A DNA stretch of 11,204 bases from Bacillota bacterium (GTDB lineage Bacteria > Bacillota > Clostridia > Clostridiales > Clostridiaceae), in assembly GCA_023445445.1 (NCBI GenBank), contig JAEXLD010000038.1:1-11204 (forward strand). The letters are read 5' to 3'. Position numbers and translations under genes: made by a program. Positions 1 through 7,399 of this stretch are shown here, in pieces. The notes below the pieces were generated by a model. That model did not search any database and was not told the origin of the DNA. It saw only the letters and a list, made by a program, of their open reading frames with translations. How positions within the stretch are numbered: the first letter of the stretch is position 1; every line of letters begins with the position of its first letter.

Positions 1-1131
1 AATGGTGATGATGTAAATCCAAATGAAGAAGGATTAAAATTCTATGAGGATTTATTCAAAGAATGCCATAAATATGGAATAGAACCATTAGTTACAATAA
101 CTCATTTTGATTGCCCAATGAACCTTATTAAAAAATATGGTGCATGGAGAAATAGAAAAATGGTAGAATTCTATGAAAATCTATGTAATGTTATTTTCAA
201 TAGATATAAGGGATTAGTTAAATATTGGCTAACATTTAATGAAATAAATATGATACTTCATGCACCATTTATGGGAGCTGGAATATGTTTTGAAGAAGGA
301 GAAAATAGAGAGCAAGTTAAGTATCAAGCAGCACATCATGAATTAGTAGCAAGTGCTATAGCAACTAAAATTGCACATGAAGTAGATCCAAATAATATGG
401 TTGGATGTATGTTAGCAGCAGGTGATACTTATCCATATACTTGCCATCCTAATGATGTTTTAATGGCTATGGAAAGAAATAGAGAAAACTATTTCTTTGT
501 AGATGTACAATCAAGAGGAGAATATCCAGCATATGCACTTAAAGAAATGGAGAGAAAGGGCATCCATATTAATATGGAAGAAGGAGATAAAGAAATATTA
601 AAGAAACATACTGTAGATTTTATATCCTTCTCTTATTATTCTTCAAGATGTGTAAGTGCAGACCCAGAGGTTAATAAGTTAACAGAAGGGAATATATTTG
701 CTTCATTAAAAAATCCTAACTTAAAAGAAAGTGAATGGGGATGGCAAATAGATCCAGTTGGACTTAGAATTACTCTTAATTCATTGTATGATAGATATCA
801 AAAACCATTATTTATAGTAGAAAATGGATTAGGTGCAGTGGATGTTCCTGATGAAAATGGATATGTTGAGGATGATTATAGAATAGAATATTTAAGAGAA
901 CACATTAAGGCTATGAAGGATGCTGTTGAATTAGATGGTGTTGATTTACTTGGATATACTACTTGGGGATGTATAGATTTAGTAAGTGCTGGAACTGGTG
1001 AAATGAAAAAACGTTATGGATTTATTTATGTAGATAGGGATAATGAAGGTAAAGGAACATTAAAAAGAAGTAAGAAAAAGAGCTTTCATTGGTATAAGAA
1101 GGTAATAGCCTCAAATGGTGAAGAACTATAA
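1..1131 (+). CDS. 6-phospho-beta-glucosidase, glycoside hydrolase family 1 (5' end outside window)
   Basis: This is a cytoplasmic enzyme that hydrolyses phosphorylated beta-glucosides (such as cellobiose-6-P or aryl-beta-glucoside-6-P) delivered by a PTS transporter. The reading frame is open from base 1, so the first ATG at 118 is internal; 376 residues are visible against roughly 470-480 for the family, so about 100 N-terminal residues are missing. Seen in sequence: the acid/base motif TFNEIN with its Glu at 241-243, and the nucleophile motif VENG with its Glu at 820-822, so both catalytic residues are present. Near the C-terminus, SAGTGEMKKRYGFIYVD (985 onward) supplies the Ser, Lys and Tyr region that family members use to bind the 6-phosphate; this argues for a phospho-glucosidase rather than a plain beta-glucosidase. 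A terminator follows 49 bp after the stop. The upstream context (PTS genes or an antiterminator) is not visible, so the exact sugar cannot be given. Confidence 0.93.
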   Translation, partial: NGDDVNPNEEGLKFYEDLFKECHKYGIEPLVTITHFDCPMNLIKKYGAWRNRKMVEFYENLCNVIFNRYKGLVKYWLTFNEINMILHAPFMGAGICFEEGENREQVKYQAAHHELVASAIATKIAHEVDPNNMVGCMLAAGDTYPYTCHPNDVLMAMERNRENYFFVDVQSRGEYPAYALKEMERKGIHINMEEGDKEILKKHTVDFISFSYYSSRCVSADPEVNKLTEGNIFASLKNPNLKESEWGWQIDPVGLRITLNSLYDRYQKPLFIVENGLGAVDVPDENGYVEDDYRIEYLREHIKAMKDAVELDGVDLLGYTTWGCIDLVSAGTGEMKKRYGFIYVDRDNEGKGTLKRSKKKSFHWYKKVIASNGEEL

Positions 1132-1180
1132 TTAAAGTATAAGTTATATTAACTAGAAAGTTGATAATATATAAATTTTG

Positions 1181-1207
1181 AAAACTCCAATAGGAGTTTT
1201 CTTTTTT
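1181..1207 (+). terminator. Intrinsic terminator after the GH1 gene
   Basis: An 8-bp perfect stem (AAAACTCC 1181-1188, GGAGTTTT 1193-1200) with a 4-nt loop AATA is followed by C and six T (1202-1207). It lies about 50 bp past the GH1 stop and separates that gene from the oxidoreductase transcript. Confidence 0.88.
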
Positions 1208-1324
1208 ATAATTAGTTATAAATTATAAAAACATATCCTATTATAATTTATAATAAAGATATATAATGTTATTGAATTATAAAAGAAGAGAAGAAAATAA
1301 AAATAAGAGGATATAGGGGGAAAA

Positions 1325-3334
1325 ATGAAAGTATTAAGCCATGGATGTACTTTAGATTGCTTTGATTGTTGTAAATTTAATATTTATATTGAAAATAATG
1401 AAATATTAAAAATAGTAGGCGATAAAAATCATCCCTTTACTAAGGGGTTCGTATGTAAAAAAGGCCTTGCTCATTTGGATAGATTGCACCACAAAGATAG
1501 ATTATATAATCCAATGTTGAAGGTTAATGGAGAATGGAAAGATATATCCTTTCAGGAATCAATATCAATATTAACAGAAAAGTTAAGTTATTATAGAGAG
1601 AAATATTCATCAAAATCTATATTGTATTATGAGCAATATGGTAATGGTGCTTTGCTTAAAAGCATGGGAGATTTATTTTTTAATTTCTTTGGTGGAGTAA
1701 GCAAAGCTAAAGGGGGACCTTGCTGGAGTGCTGGAATAAAAGCACAAACACTAAATTTCGGAGATGTAAGAAGTCATTCTTTAGAAGATATGTTTAATAG
1801 CAAATCAATATTTATTTGGGGTAAGAATCCTGCTTTTACATCTATACACACTATGCAATGTATTAAGAAAGCAAAGGCCAATGGAAGTAAAATAATAGTT
1901 ATTGATCCTATTTATACGAAGACAGCTGAAATAGCAGATAAATATATTAAAATAAAGCCTAATGGTGATGGAGCTTTAGCTCTTGCAATGGGAAAGATAA
2001 TAATAGAAAAAGAATTATATGATGAAAGTTATATTAATAATTATGTTAATGCTTTTGATGATTATAGAAGTTATGTAGAATCATTGGAATTAGATAAATT
2101 AATAGAAGCCTCTGGAGTAGATAAGAAGGATATAGAAGAATTAGTTGATTTATATACAAATAAATATTCAACAATATTACTTGGTTATGGAATGCAAAAA
2201 TATAAAAATGGTGGTAATACTATAAGTTTAGTAGATATTTTAGGAGCCATAACAGGACAAATTGGCTTTAGTGGTGGAGGAATTAATTATGCAAATAAAG
2301 TTTATCCAAATGTAATTAATTCTGATCCATATAATAGTGAGGAGCTTTGTGAAAATAGATTTTATTATGTAAGTGAAATGGCAGATTTTATAAAAGCTTC
2401 TTTAGAAGGTAAAGACTATTATAATAATGAAAATATTTATATAAAAGAAGACATTTTAAAAGGTGAATTAAATAAATATAATATTCCAGTAAAAATGGCT
2501 GTAGTTACTAAATCTAATTTACTAAATCAACTTGCAGATTTAAATGAATTAAAGGATGCTTTTTCTAAAATTGAGTTTAAAGTATGTTTTGATATGTTTA
2601 TGACAGATACTGCAAAGGAATGTGATTTATTTATTCCAACTACTAGCACTTTAGAAAGTGAAGATATTATCTATAGCTCTATGACAAATCCATATATTAT
2701 ATATAATGAAAGGGCAGCAGCGCCAAGGGAAAGATTAATGGATGAATATGAGCTATTTAAAGAACTTGCTAGAAGCCTTAATATAGAAAGATATCCTTAT
2801 GTAGATAAGCAAGAGTATTTAAGTAAAGTAATAGAACCTTTAAAGAAATATAATAAAGAAGTAAATATTGAGTATTTAAAGAATAATAATTTTACTATTC
2901 ATAAACCAATAGCTTGGGAAGATAAAAAATTTGAAACTAAGTCAGGTAAATTTGAAATTTTCTTTAATGATAAGTTGTATAGAGAGTATATTAAAGAAGA
3001 AGAATTTATATTATTAACAAACCATACAAGAGATAGCTTATCTAGTCAGCATATGATGGATAAAGATGGAATTGCAATTGCATATATAAATGAAAATATG
3101 GCTAAAGCTTTAAAGCTAAATAATAATGAGATAGTAACATTAAAAAGCAAAAAAGGTGAAATAACTGTAAAGTTAAATATTGATAACATAGTATCAGATA
3201 ATATTGTTCTTATGTATGTAGGATGGTGGACTAAGCATGGAAATCCTAACTACTTAACAGAATCAGGTATTTCAGATATTGGTGGACAAGTAACTTACAA
3301 TGAAACAAAAGTAAAAATTATTAAAGTAAATTAG
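1325..3334 (+). CDS. Single-subunit molybdopterin-dependent oxidoreductase (DMSO reductase superfamily, 4Fe-4S)
   Basis: This is a predicted Mo/W-bis-MGD enzyme catalysing a two-electron redox reaction; the substrate is unknown. Seen in the 669 residues: an N-terminal 4Fe-4S domain with Cys 8, 12, 15 and 44 (C-x3-C-x2-C, then GFVCKKG), the central molybdopterin domain from about residue 50 to 500, and a C-terminal molydopterin dinucleotide-binding domain from about residue 545, containing TNHTRDS, GWWTKHGNPNYLT and a terminal GGQVTYN. At the active-site region stands KGGPCWSAG (Cys133). The formate-dehydrogenase style Sec/Cys-His-x-Pro context is absent, so a formate dehydrogenase label would be doubtful. 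There is no twin-arginine signal, so it should be cytoplasmic, and no FeS or membrane-anchor subunit gene lies next to it. The start ATG is chosen because AGGGGG sits 4 bp upstream (1315-1320). A MATE transporter gene follows after 14 bp and is probably co-transcribed. The superfamily is certain; the reaction is not known. Confidence 0.9.
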   Translation: MKVLSHGCTLDCFDCCKFNIYIENNEILKIVGDKNHPFTKGFVCKKGLAHLDRLHHKDRLYNPMLKVNGEWKDISFQESISILTEKLSYYREKYSSKSILYYEQYGNGALLKSMGDLFFNFFGGVSKAKGGPCWSAGIKAQTLNFGDVRSHSLEDMFNSKSIFIWGKNPAFTSIHTMQCIKKAKANGSKIIVIDPIYTKTAEIADKYIKIKPNGDGALALAMGKIIIEKELYDESYINNYVNAFDDYRSYVESLELDKLIEASGVDKKDIEELVDLYTNKYSTILLGYGMQKYKNGGNTISLVDILGAITGQIGFSGGGINYANKVYPNVINSDPYNSEELCENRFYYVSEMADFIKASLEGKDYYNNENIYIKEDILKGELNKYNIPVKMAVVTKSNLLNQLADLNELKDAFSKIEFKVCFDMFMTDTAKECDLFIPTTSTLESEDIIYSSMTNPYIIYNERAAAPRERLMDEYELFKELARSLNIERYPYVDKQEYLSKVIEPLKKYNKEVNIEYLKNNNFTIHKPIAWEDKKFETKSGKFEIFFNDKLYREYIKEEEFILLTNHTRDSLSSQHMMDKDGIAIAYINENMAKALKLNNNEIVTLKSKKGEITVKLNIDNIVSDNIVLMYVGWWTKHGNPNYLTESGISDIGGQVTYNETKVKIIKVN

Positions 3335-3348
3335 CTTAAGGAGATTTC

Positions 3349-4719
3349 ATGGAAGTAACATATTTTAAGAATATTTTTGAAGATAGAAAATTTATAAAAA
3401 AAATAGTGGCAATTGCTATACCAATTGCTATTCAAGCATTATTAAATACAATATTAAATTTAGTAGATAATTTAATGATAGGTTCATTAGGGGAAAGCTC
3501 TATAGCAGCAGTAGGGCTAGCAAATAAAGTTTTCTTTGTATTTACATTATTACTATTTGGAGTAGTTAGTGGCTCATCAATTTTAACAGCTCAATATTGG
3601 GGGAAAAGGGATATAAATAATATTAGAAAGGTACTTGGATCTTCTCTTATTATAGGGCTTTCAGCAGCTATTTTATTTATGCTTGCAGGACTATTTATAC
3701 CTAAAGCAGTAATGAGAATTTTTACTCCAAGTGAAGGAACTATAGCTATTGGGGCTTCTTACTTAGTAGTGGTGGCACTAAGTTATCCATTAACTGCAAT
3801 TACCAATTGTTATATTTCTGTACTTAGGGCAACTAATAAGGTTAAAGCTCCAGTTTTCATTAGTCTAGTTGCTATAATGGTAAATGTAGTACTAAATTAT
3901 ACTTTTATATTTGGAAACTTTGGAGCACCTAGACTGGGAGTACAAGGAGCTGCAATAGCAACTGTAATAGCAAGATTAGTAGAGTGCTTATCAATACTAA
4001 CAGTGGCTTATGCTAGTAAAGGTGCAGCAGCTGCTAAGATAAAAGAGTTAATTAGTTTTAATAAGGACTTTATTAAAAAATATTTAATTACTGTTTCTCC
4101 AGTTATTGCAAATGAATTTATGTGGGGGCTAGGTGTAACTATGTATTCCTTAGTTTATGGAAGAATGGGAGATGAAGCTGTTGCATCAATTACGATAACA
4201 CAAAATGTTGAGCAAATTTGCATAGTTTTATTCCAAGGTCTTAGCTCAGCTACAGCAGTAATTTTAGGAAATGAATTAGGAGCAAATAAATTAAAGGATG
4301 CTGAGAAGCATGCAAAAAGCTTTTTTATTATACAACTAATTCTTACCATAGTAATGGGAACAATTTGTATATTAATAAGAAAACCATTAATTAATCTATT
4401 TTCAGTTGATAGAACTGTAGCAGGTGATATAACAAAGTGTTTAACTGTATTTGTATGCTGTTTACCTTTTAGGATGTTTAATTTAGTTAATATAGTAGGT
4501 GTTCTAAGAAGTGGTGGAGATACAAAAGCATCATTAATCTTAGATTTAACAGGGGTTTGGTTTGTAGGTATCCCATTTGCTTTTTTAGGAGGAATAGTAC
4601 TAGGATTGCCTATATACTATGTTTATGCAATGATAACTATTGAAGAAGTTTATAAATTTGTTTTAGGATTTAAGAGGTATAAGCAAAAGAAATGGCTTAG
4701 AAATATAGTAGGAGTATAA
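3349..4719 (+). CDS. MATE family efflux transporter
   Basis: This is a predicted secondary active exporter in the cytoplasmic membrane that expels drugs, cations or metabolites in exchange for Na+ or H+. The 456 residues match the usual MATE length. Seen in sequence: about twelve hydrophobic segments arranged as two MatE repeats (roughly residues 15-175 and 240-400). The N-terminal part has the typical IAIPIAIQALLNTILNLVDN and MIGSLGESSIAAVGLANK; the second half has the matching EFMWGLGVTMYSLVYGRMG and AVASITITQNVEQ. The C-terminus is a short basic tail (FKRYKQKKW). A Shine-Dalgarno site AAGGAG (3338-3343) lies 5 bp before the ATG. The gene follows the oxidoreductase stop by 14 bp, so the two are likely one transcript. 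The substrate cannot be read from sequence; DinF- and NorM-type branches are both possible. Confidence 0.92.
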   Translation: MEVTYFKNIFEDRKFIKKIVAIAIPIAIQALLNTILNLVDNLMIGSLGESSIAAVGLANKVFFVFTLLLFGVVSGSSILTAQYWGKRDINNIRKVLGSSLIIGLSAAILFMLAGLFIPKAVMRIFTPSEGTIAIGASYLVVVALSYPLTAITNCYISVLRATNKVKAPVFISLVAIMVNVVLNYTFIFGNFGAPRLGVQGAAIATVIARLVECLSILTVAYASKGAAAAKIKELISFNKDFIKKYLITVSPVIANEFMWGLGVTMYSLVYGRMGDEAVASITITQNVEQICIVLFQGLSSATAVILGNELGANKLKDAEKHAKSFFIIQLILTIVMGTICILIRKPLINLFSVDRTVAGDITKCLTVFVCCLPFRMFNLVNIVGVLRSGGDTKASLILDLTGVWFVGIPFAFLGGIVLGLPIYYVYAMITIEEVYKFVLGFKRYKQKKWLRNIVGV

Positions 4720-4769
4720 AATTCAAATAGTTTTTGACGAATTAATTTATTTAATATATATATTAATGA

Positions 4770-4816
4770 AAAATAAAATGCTACTTCAATACATTATTAG
4801 AGGAGCATTTTATTTT
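4770..4816 (+). terminator. Inverted repeat, probable terminator of the oxidoreductase-MATE unit
   Basis: A 13-bp perfect inverted repeat (4770-4782 with 4804-4816, arms AAAATAAAATGCT / AGCATTTTATTTT) encloses a 21-nt loop and lies 50 bp past the MATE stop. The 3' arm is itself T-rich on either strand, so it could act in both directions between the convergent units. The stem is weak in G+C, so its efficiency is uncertain. Confidence 0.5.
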
Positions 4817-4818
4817 CT

Positions 4819-4873
4819 AGGAATTTATATAAATATTACCCTGTTAACAATTTTTTATAAATTCCTTTTCTTT
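4819..4873 (+). terminator. Second inverted repeat with T-rich tail, possible back-up terminator
   Basis: The arms AGGAATTTATA (4819-4829) and TATAAATTCCT (4856-4866) form an 11-bp perfect stem around a 26-nt loop that contains GTTAAC. On the plus strand the 3' arm runs into TTTTCTTT. The long loop and A+T-rich stem make it a weak candidate. Confidence 0.3.
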
Positions 4874-4880
4874 AGTTTTG

Positions 4881-4949
4881 AAGTGGCTATATATGGTTTG
4901 CATTGACTTGGAGCAAGGGACGGAATAAGCAAAACATATATAGCCACTT
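4881..4949. repeat. 15-bp perfect inverted repeat with G+C-richer loop after livF
   Basis: The arms AAGTGGCTATATATG (4881-4895) and CATATATAGCCACTT (4935-4949) are exact reverse complements. The stem can continue inward through GTTTGC (4896-4901) with GCAAA (4929-4933) if one A is bulged. The loop holds a small CTTG-GAG-CAAG palindrome (4907-4917). The element is 27/69 G+C, clearly richer than its surroundings. It starts 2 bp after the livF stop on the minus strand, so it may be the 3' hairpin of the liv mRNA. However, neither side carries a proper run of T, so it is not a textbook terminator. It could instead be a dispersed palindromic repeat. Confidence 0.6.
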
Positions 4950-4951
4950 TC

Positions 4952-5656
4952 TTATTCACCAAGATAAGCATTTTTAATGCTATCATCATTTAATAAATCG
5001 CTAGCTTCCCCTGATAAAACTATTCTCCCTGTTTCTAGTACATAAGCTCTATTGGCAATAGATAAAGCCATATTAGCATTTTGTTCTACAAGTAGAATTG
5101 TTGTACCAGATTTATTTATTTCAACAATAGTATCAAATATATCTTTTACAACTAAGGGAGCAAGTCCCATGGAAGGTTCGTCTAAAATTAACATTTCTGG
5201 TCTATTCATTAAAGCACGACCTATGGCTAACATTTGTTGCTCACCACCAGAAAGAGTTCCAGATAGCTGTTTTTCTCTTTCTTTTAATCTTGGAAATTTA
5301 GAAAATACCATTTCTATATCTGATTTAATTTCACTTTTATTTTTCTTTAAATAAGCACCTAATTCTAAGTTTTCCTTTACTGTAAGGTTTGCAAAAATCT
5401 TTCTGCCTTCAGGGACATGAGATAAGCCAAGAGAAACTATTTTATGAGCAGGAACCTTTTTTAGATTTCCATCTTTATAGGTAATAGTTCCTGATTTAAT
5501 AGGCTCAAGCCCTGATATAGCTCTTAGTGTGGAGGTTTTACCAGCACCATTTGCACCTATTAAAGTTACTATTTCACCCTTTTTCACTTCTAAAGATAGA
5601 TTTTTTAGGGCGTGTATGCCACCGTAATATAAATTTATATTGTCTATTTTAAGCAT
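4952..5656 (-). CDS. livF: Branched-chain amino-acid ABC transporter, ATP-binding protein LivF
   Basis: This is one of two cytoplasmic ATPase subunits that power uptake of leucine, isoleucine and valine through LivH/LivM. It has 234 residues, the normal LivF length. Seen: Walker A GANGAGKTS (34-42), the LivF-typical VPEGRKIF (81-88), ABC signature LSGGEQQ (135-141), and Walker B MLILDE (155-160) followed by PSMGLAP. The switch position carries Gln (VEQN, Gln192) where most ABC ATPases have His; this is usual for LivF rather than a defect. The protein ends with AYLGE. It is the last gene of the liv operon. Its ATG lies 3 bp after the livG stop, and its ribosome site (GGAGAGGGGG) is inside the end of livG, which suggests translational coupling. 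Confidence 0.96.
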   Translation of the reverse strand: MLKIDNINLYYGGIHALKNLSLEVKKGEIVTLIGANGAGKTSTLRAISGLEPIKSGTITYKDGNLKKVPAHKIVSLGLSHVPEGRKIFANLTVKENLELGAYLKKNKSEIKSDIEMVFSKFPRLKEREKQLSGTLSGGEQQMLAIGRALMNRPEMLILDEPSMGLAPLVVKDIFDTIVEINKSGTTILLVEQNANMALSIANRAYVLETGRIVLSGEASDLLNDDSIKNAYLGE

Positions 5657-5659
5657 TTT

Positions 5660-6418
5660 TTAAGCCCCCTCTCCTAAGTAAGCTTCAATTACTTTAGGAT
5701 TACTTTTTATTTCATCAGGTGTTCCTTCTGCAATTTTCCTGCCATAGTCAATAACTACTATTTTTTCACAAATACCCATAACTAATTTCATATCATGTTC
5801 AATTAAAAGAACAGAGATATTAAACTTTTCTTTTATCCAATTTATTAGATTCATAAGTTCTCTTGTTTCTTGAGGATTCATACCAGCAGCTGGTTCATCT
5901 AATAAAAGTAAGGATGGTTTAGTTGCAAGAGCTCTAACTATTTCAAGTTTTCTTTGGTCTCCATAGGAAAGATTTTTAGCAGTTTCATCAGCTTTTTTGT
6001 CTAATGAAAATATTTTAAGAAGCTCTAAGCTTTCTTTTTCAATTTTATTCTCTTCTTTTTTAAATTTAGGTGTTCTTAAAATAGAATCAAATAAAGAATA
6101 ATTAATTCTATAATTAAAGCTTATTTTCACATTATCTAATACTGTAAGGTTAGAAAATAATCTTATATTTTGAAAGGTTCTTGCTATCTTTTTCTTAGTT
6201 ATATTATAAGGTTTAAGACCATTAAGATTTTCTCCAAGATAGGATATACTTCCATTAGTTGGAGAATATACACCAGTTAACATGTTGAAAACAGTAGTTT
6301 TACCAGCTCCGTTGGGACCTATTAAACCAACTATTTGCTTTTCATCAATGGTTAGATTAAATTCTGATACAGCTTTTAATCCACCAAACTCTATTGATAA
6401 GTTTGAAACATCTAACAT
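5660..6418 (-). CDS. livG: Branched-chain amino-acid ABC transporter, ATP-binding protein LivG
   Basis: This is the second ATPase of the Liv importer, working as a heterodimer with LivF at the inner face of the membrane. It has 252 residues, as expected. Seen: Walker A GPNGAGKTT (34-42), Q-loop in RTFQNIRLF (Gln83), ABC signature LSYGDQRK (150-157; the second Gly of the common LSGGQ is shifted to SYGDQ, typical for LivG), Walker B LLLLDE (170-175) followed by PAAGMNP, and switch His208 in IEHDM. The segment around 100-150 is longer than in LivF, as usual in LivG. An AAAGGAGG site precedes the ATG within the last codons of livM, with a 3-bp gap between the genes. Confidence 0.96.
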   Translation of the reverse strand: MLDVSNLSIEFGGLKAVSEFNLTIDEKQIVGLIGPNGAGKTTVFNMLTGVYSPTNGSISYLGENLNGLKPYNITKKKIARTFQNIRLFSNLTVLDNVKISFNYRINYSLFDSILRTPKFKKEENKIEKESLELLKIFSLDKKADETAKNLSYGDQRKLEIVRALATKPSLLLLDEPAAGMNPQETRELMNLINWIKEKFNISVLLIEHDMKLVMGICEKIVVIDYGRKIAEGTPDEIKSNPKVIEAYLGEGA

Positions 6419-6421
6419 AGT

Positions 6422-7390
6422 TTACGCCTCCTTTCCTCTTTTTGCTTTTTCTACTCTCTTAGAAGTATTCTTAAATATTTTTAATGATATTTCTTTATCT
6501 CCTAAAAGTCCTTGAGGTCTAAATAGCATAAGAACAACAAGGGCAATAGGGTAGATAATCATTCTATATTCAGCAAAGCCTCTAAGTAACTCAGGTAAGA
6601 ATGTTAATACTATAGTAGCTATAATTGAACCTGACAATGATCCCATACCTCCAAATACAACATAAGTTAAATAATCTATAGATTTAACAAAGTTAAAAGT
6701 AGAAGGTTGTATATATCCCATATAGTGAGCATATAAGGAGCCAGCTAAGCCTGCAAAAAATGCTCCTATTATAAATGCCATCATTTTATATTTAAAAGTA
6801 TTTACCCCCATAGCTTCAGCAGCAATTTCATTTTCACGAACAGTAATCATTGCTCTACCTTGTGAAGAATGTAGGATATTATATATTATTAAAACAGTTA
6901 AAGTAGCAAATATAAAAGCAATAGTAAAGTCTGTCTTTTTTGGTATGCTCTTAAGACCTGTAGCACCACCAACAGCCTCAATATTCATTATTATAACTCT
7001 AATTATTTCACAAAAAGCTAAAGTGGTAATAGCAAAATAATCACCTTTTAATCTTAATGTTGGATAACCTATTAAAGCTGCAAAAATTGCTGCAATAATA
7101 GCACCAATTAATAATGCAATGAAAAATGGAAAGTTTGCTTCTTTTGTAAGCATAGCTGATACATAAGCACCTATTGCCATAAATCCAGCATGTCCCAAAC
7201 AAAGTTGCCCAGTAAAGCCAACTATTAAATTTAGTGAAACAGCTAAAATAATATTAATTAATGTTAAAATAATTATTCCAGTATAATAAGATTTAACAAT
7301 TCCAGAGGTTGTAAGACCAAATAGAATACCATAAGCTAAAATGACGGATATTAATACTAATAACATCTTTTTATTAAAAAATTCTTTCAT
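6422..7390 (-). CDS. livM: Branched-chain amino-acid ABC transporter, permease LivM
   Basis: This integral membrane subunit forms the translocation channel together with LivH. Seen: many hydrophobic segments from residue 9 to about 300, and the family hallmark LNLIVGFTGQLCLGHAGFMAIGAY region in the N-terminal third. Further on come RLKGDYFAITTLAF and the C-terminal FGGMGSLSGSIIA and LFRPQGLLG. A basic cytoplasmic tail (SKRVEKAKRGKEA) closes it. I take the ATG at 7390-7388 (322 aa) as start because AGGTGAG lies 4-5 bp upstream. A GTG at 7399-7397, abutting the livH stop codon, would add three residues (MSV) but has a poorer ribosome site. It lies between livH and livG in the operon. Confidence 0.95.
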   Translation of the reverse strand: MKEFFNKKMLLVLISVILAYGILFGLTTSGIVKSYYTGIIILTLINIILAVSLNLIVGFTGQLCLGHAGFMAIGAYVSAMLTKEANFPFFIALLIGAIIAAIFAALIGYPTLRLKGDYFAITTLAFCEIIRVIIMNIEAVGGATGLKSIPKKTDFTIAFIFATLTVLIIYNILHSSQGRAMITVRENEIAAEAMGVNTFKYKMMAFIIGAFFAGLAGSLYAHYMGYIQPSTFNFVKSIDYLTYVVFGGMGSLSGSIIATIVLTFLPELLRGFAEYRMIIYPIALVVLMLFRPQGLLGDKEISLKIFKNTSKRVEKAKRGKEA

Positions 7391-7399
7391 TACACTCAC

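Noticed and set aside
118..1131. Starting the GH1 gene at the ATG at 118.
   Set aside because: The frame is open back to base 1 and encodes typical GH1 sequence there (GIEPLVTITHFDCP), so this Met is internal and the gene is merely cut by the window edge.
4155..4349. Minus-strand 64-codon frame inside the MATE gene.
   Set aside because: It is antisense to conserved MATE coding sequence, with no ribosome site and no recognisable motif.
5052..5354. Plus-strand open frames opposite the liv genes (for example 5052-5354, 6282-6515, 7341-7631, 8917-9306).
   Set aside because: They are antisense to well-supported Liv genes, have no family features or ribosome sites, and arise from A+T-rich codon use of the real genes.
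7391..7399. GTG start for livM immediately after the livH stop.
   Set aside because: The ATG 9 bp further on has a better-spaced AGGTGAG site. The difference is three residues and does not change the call.
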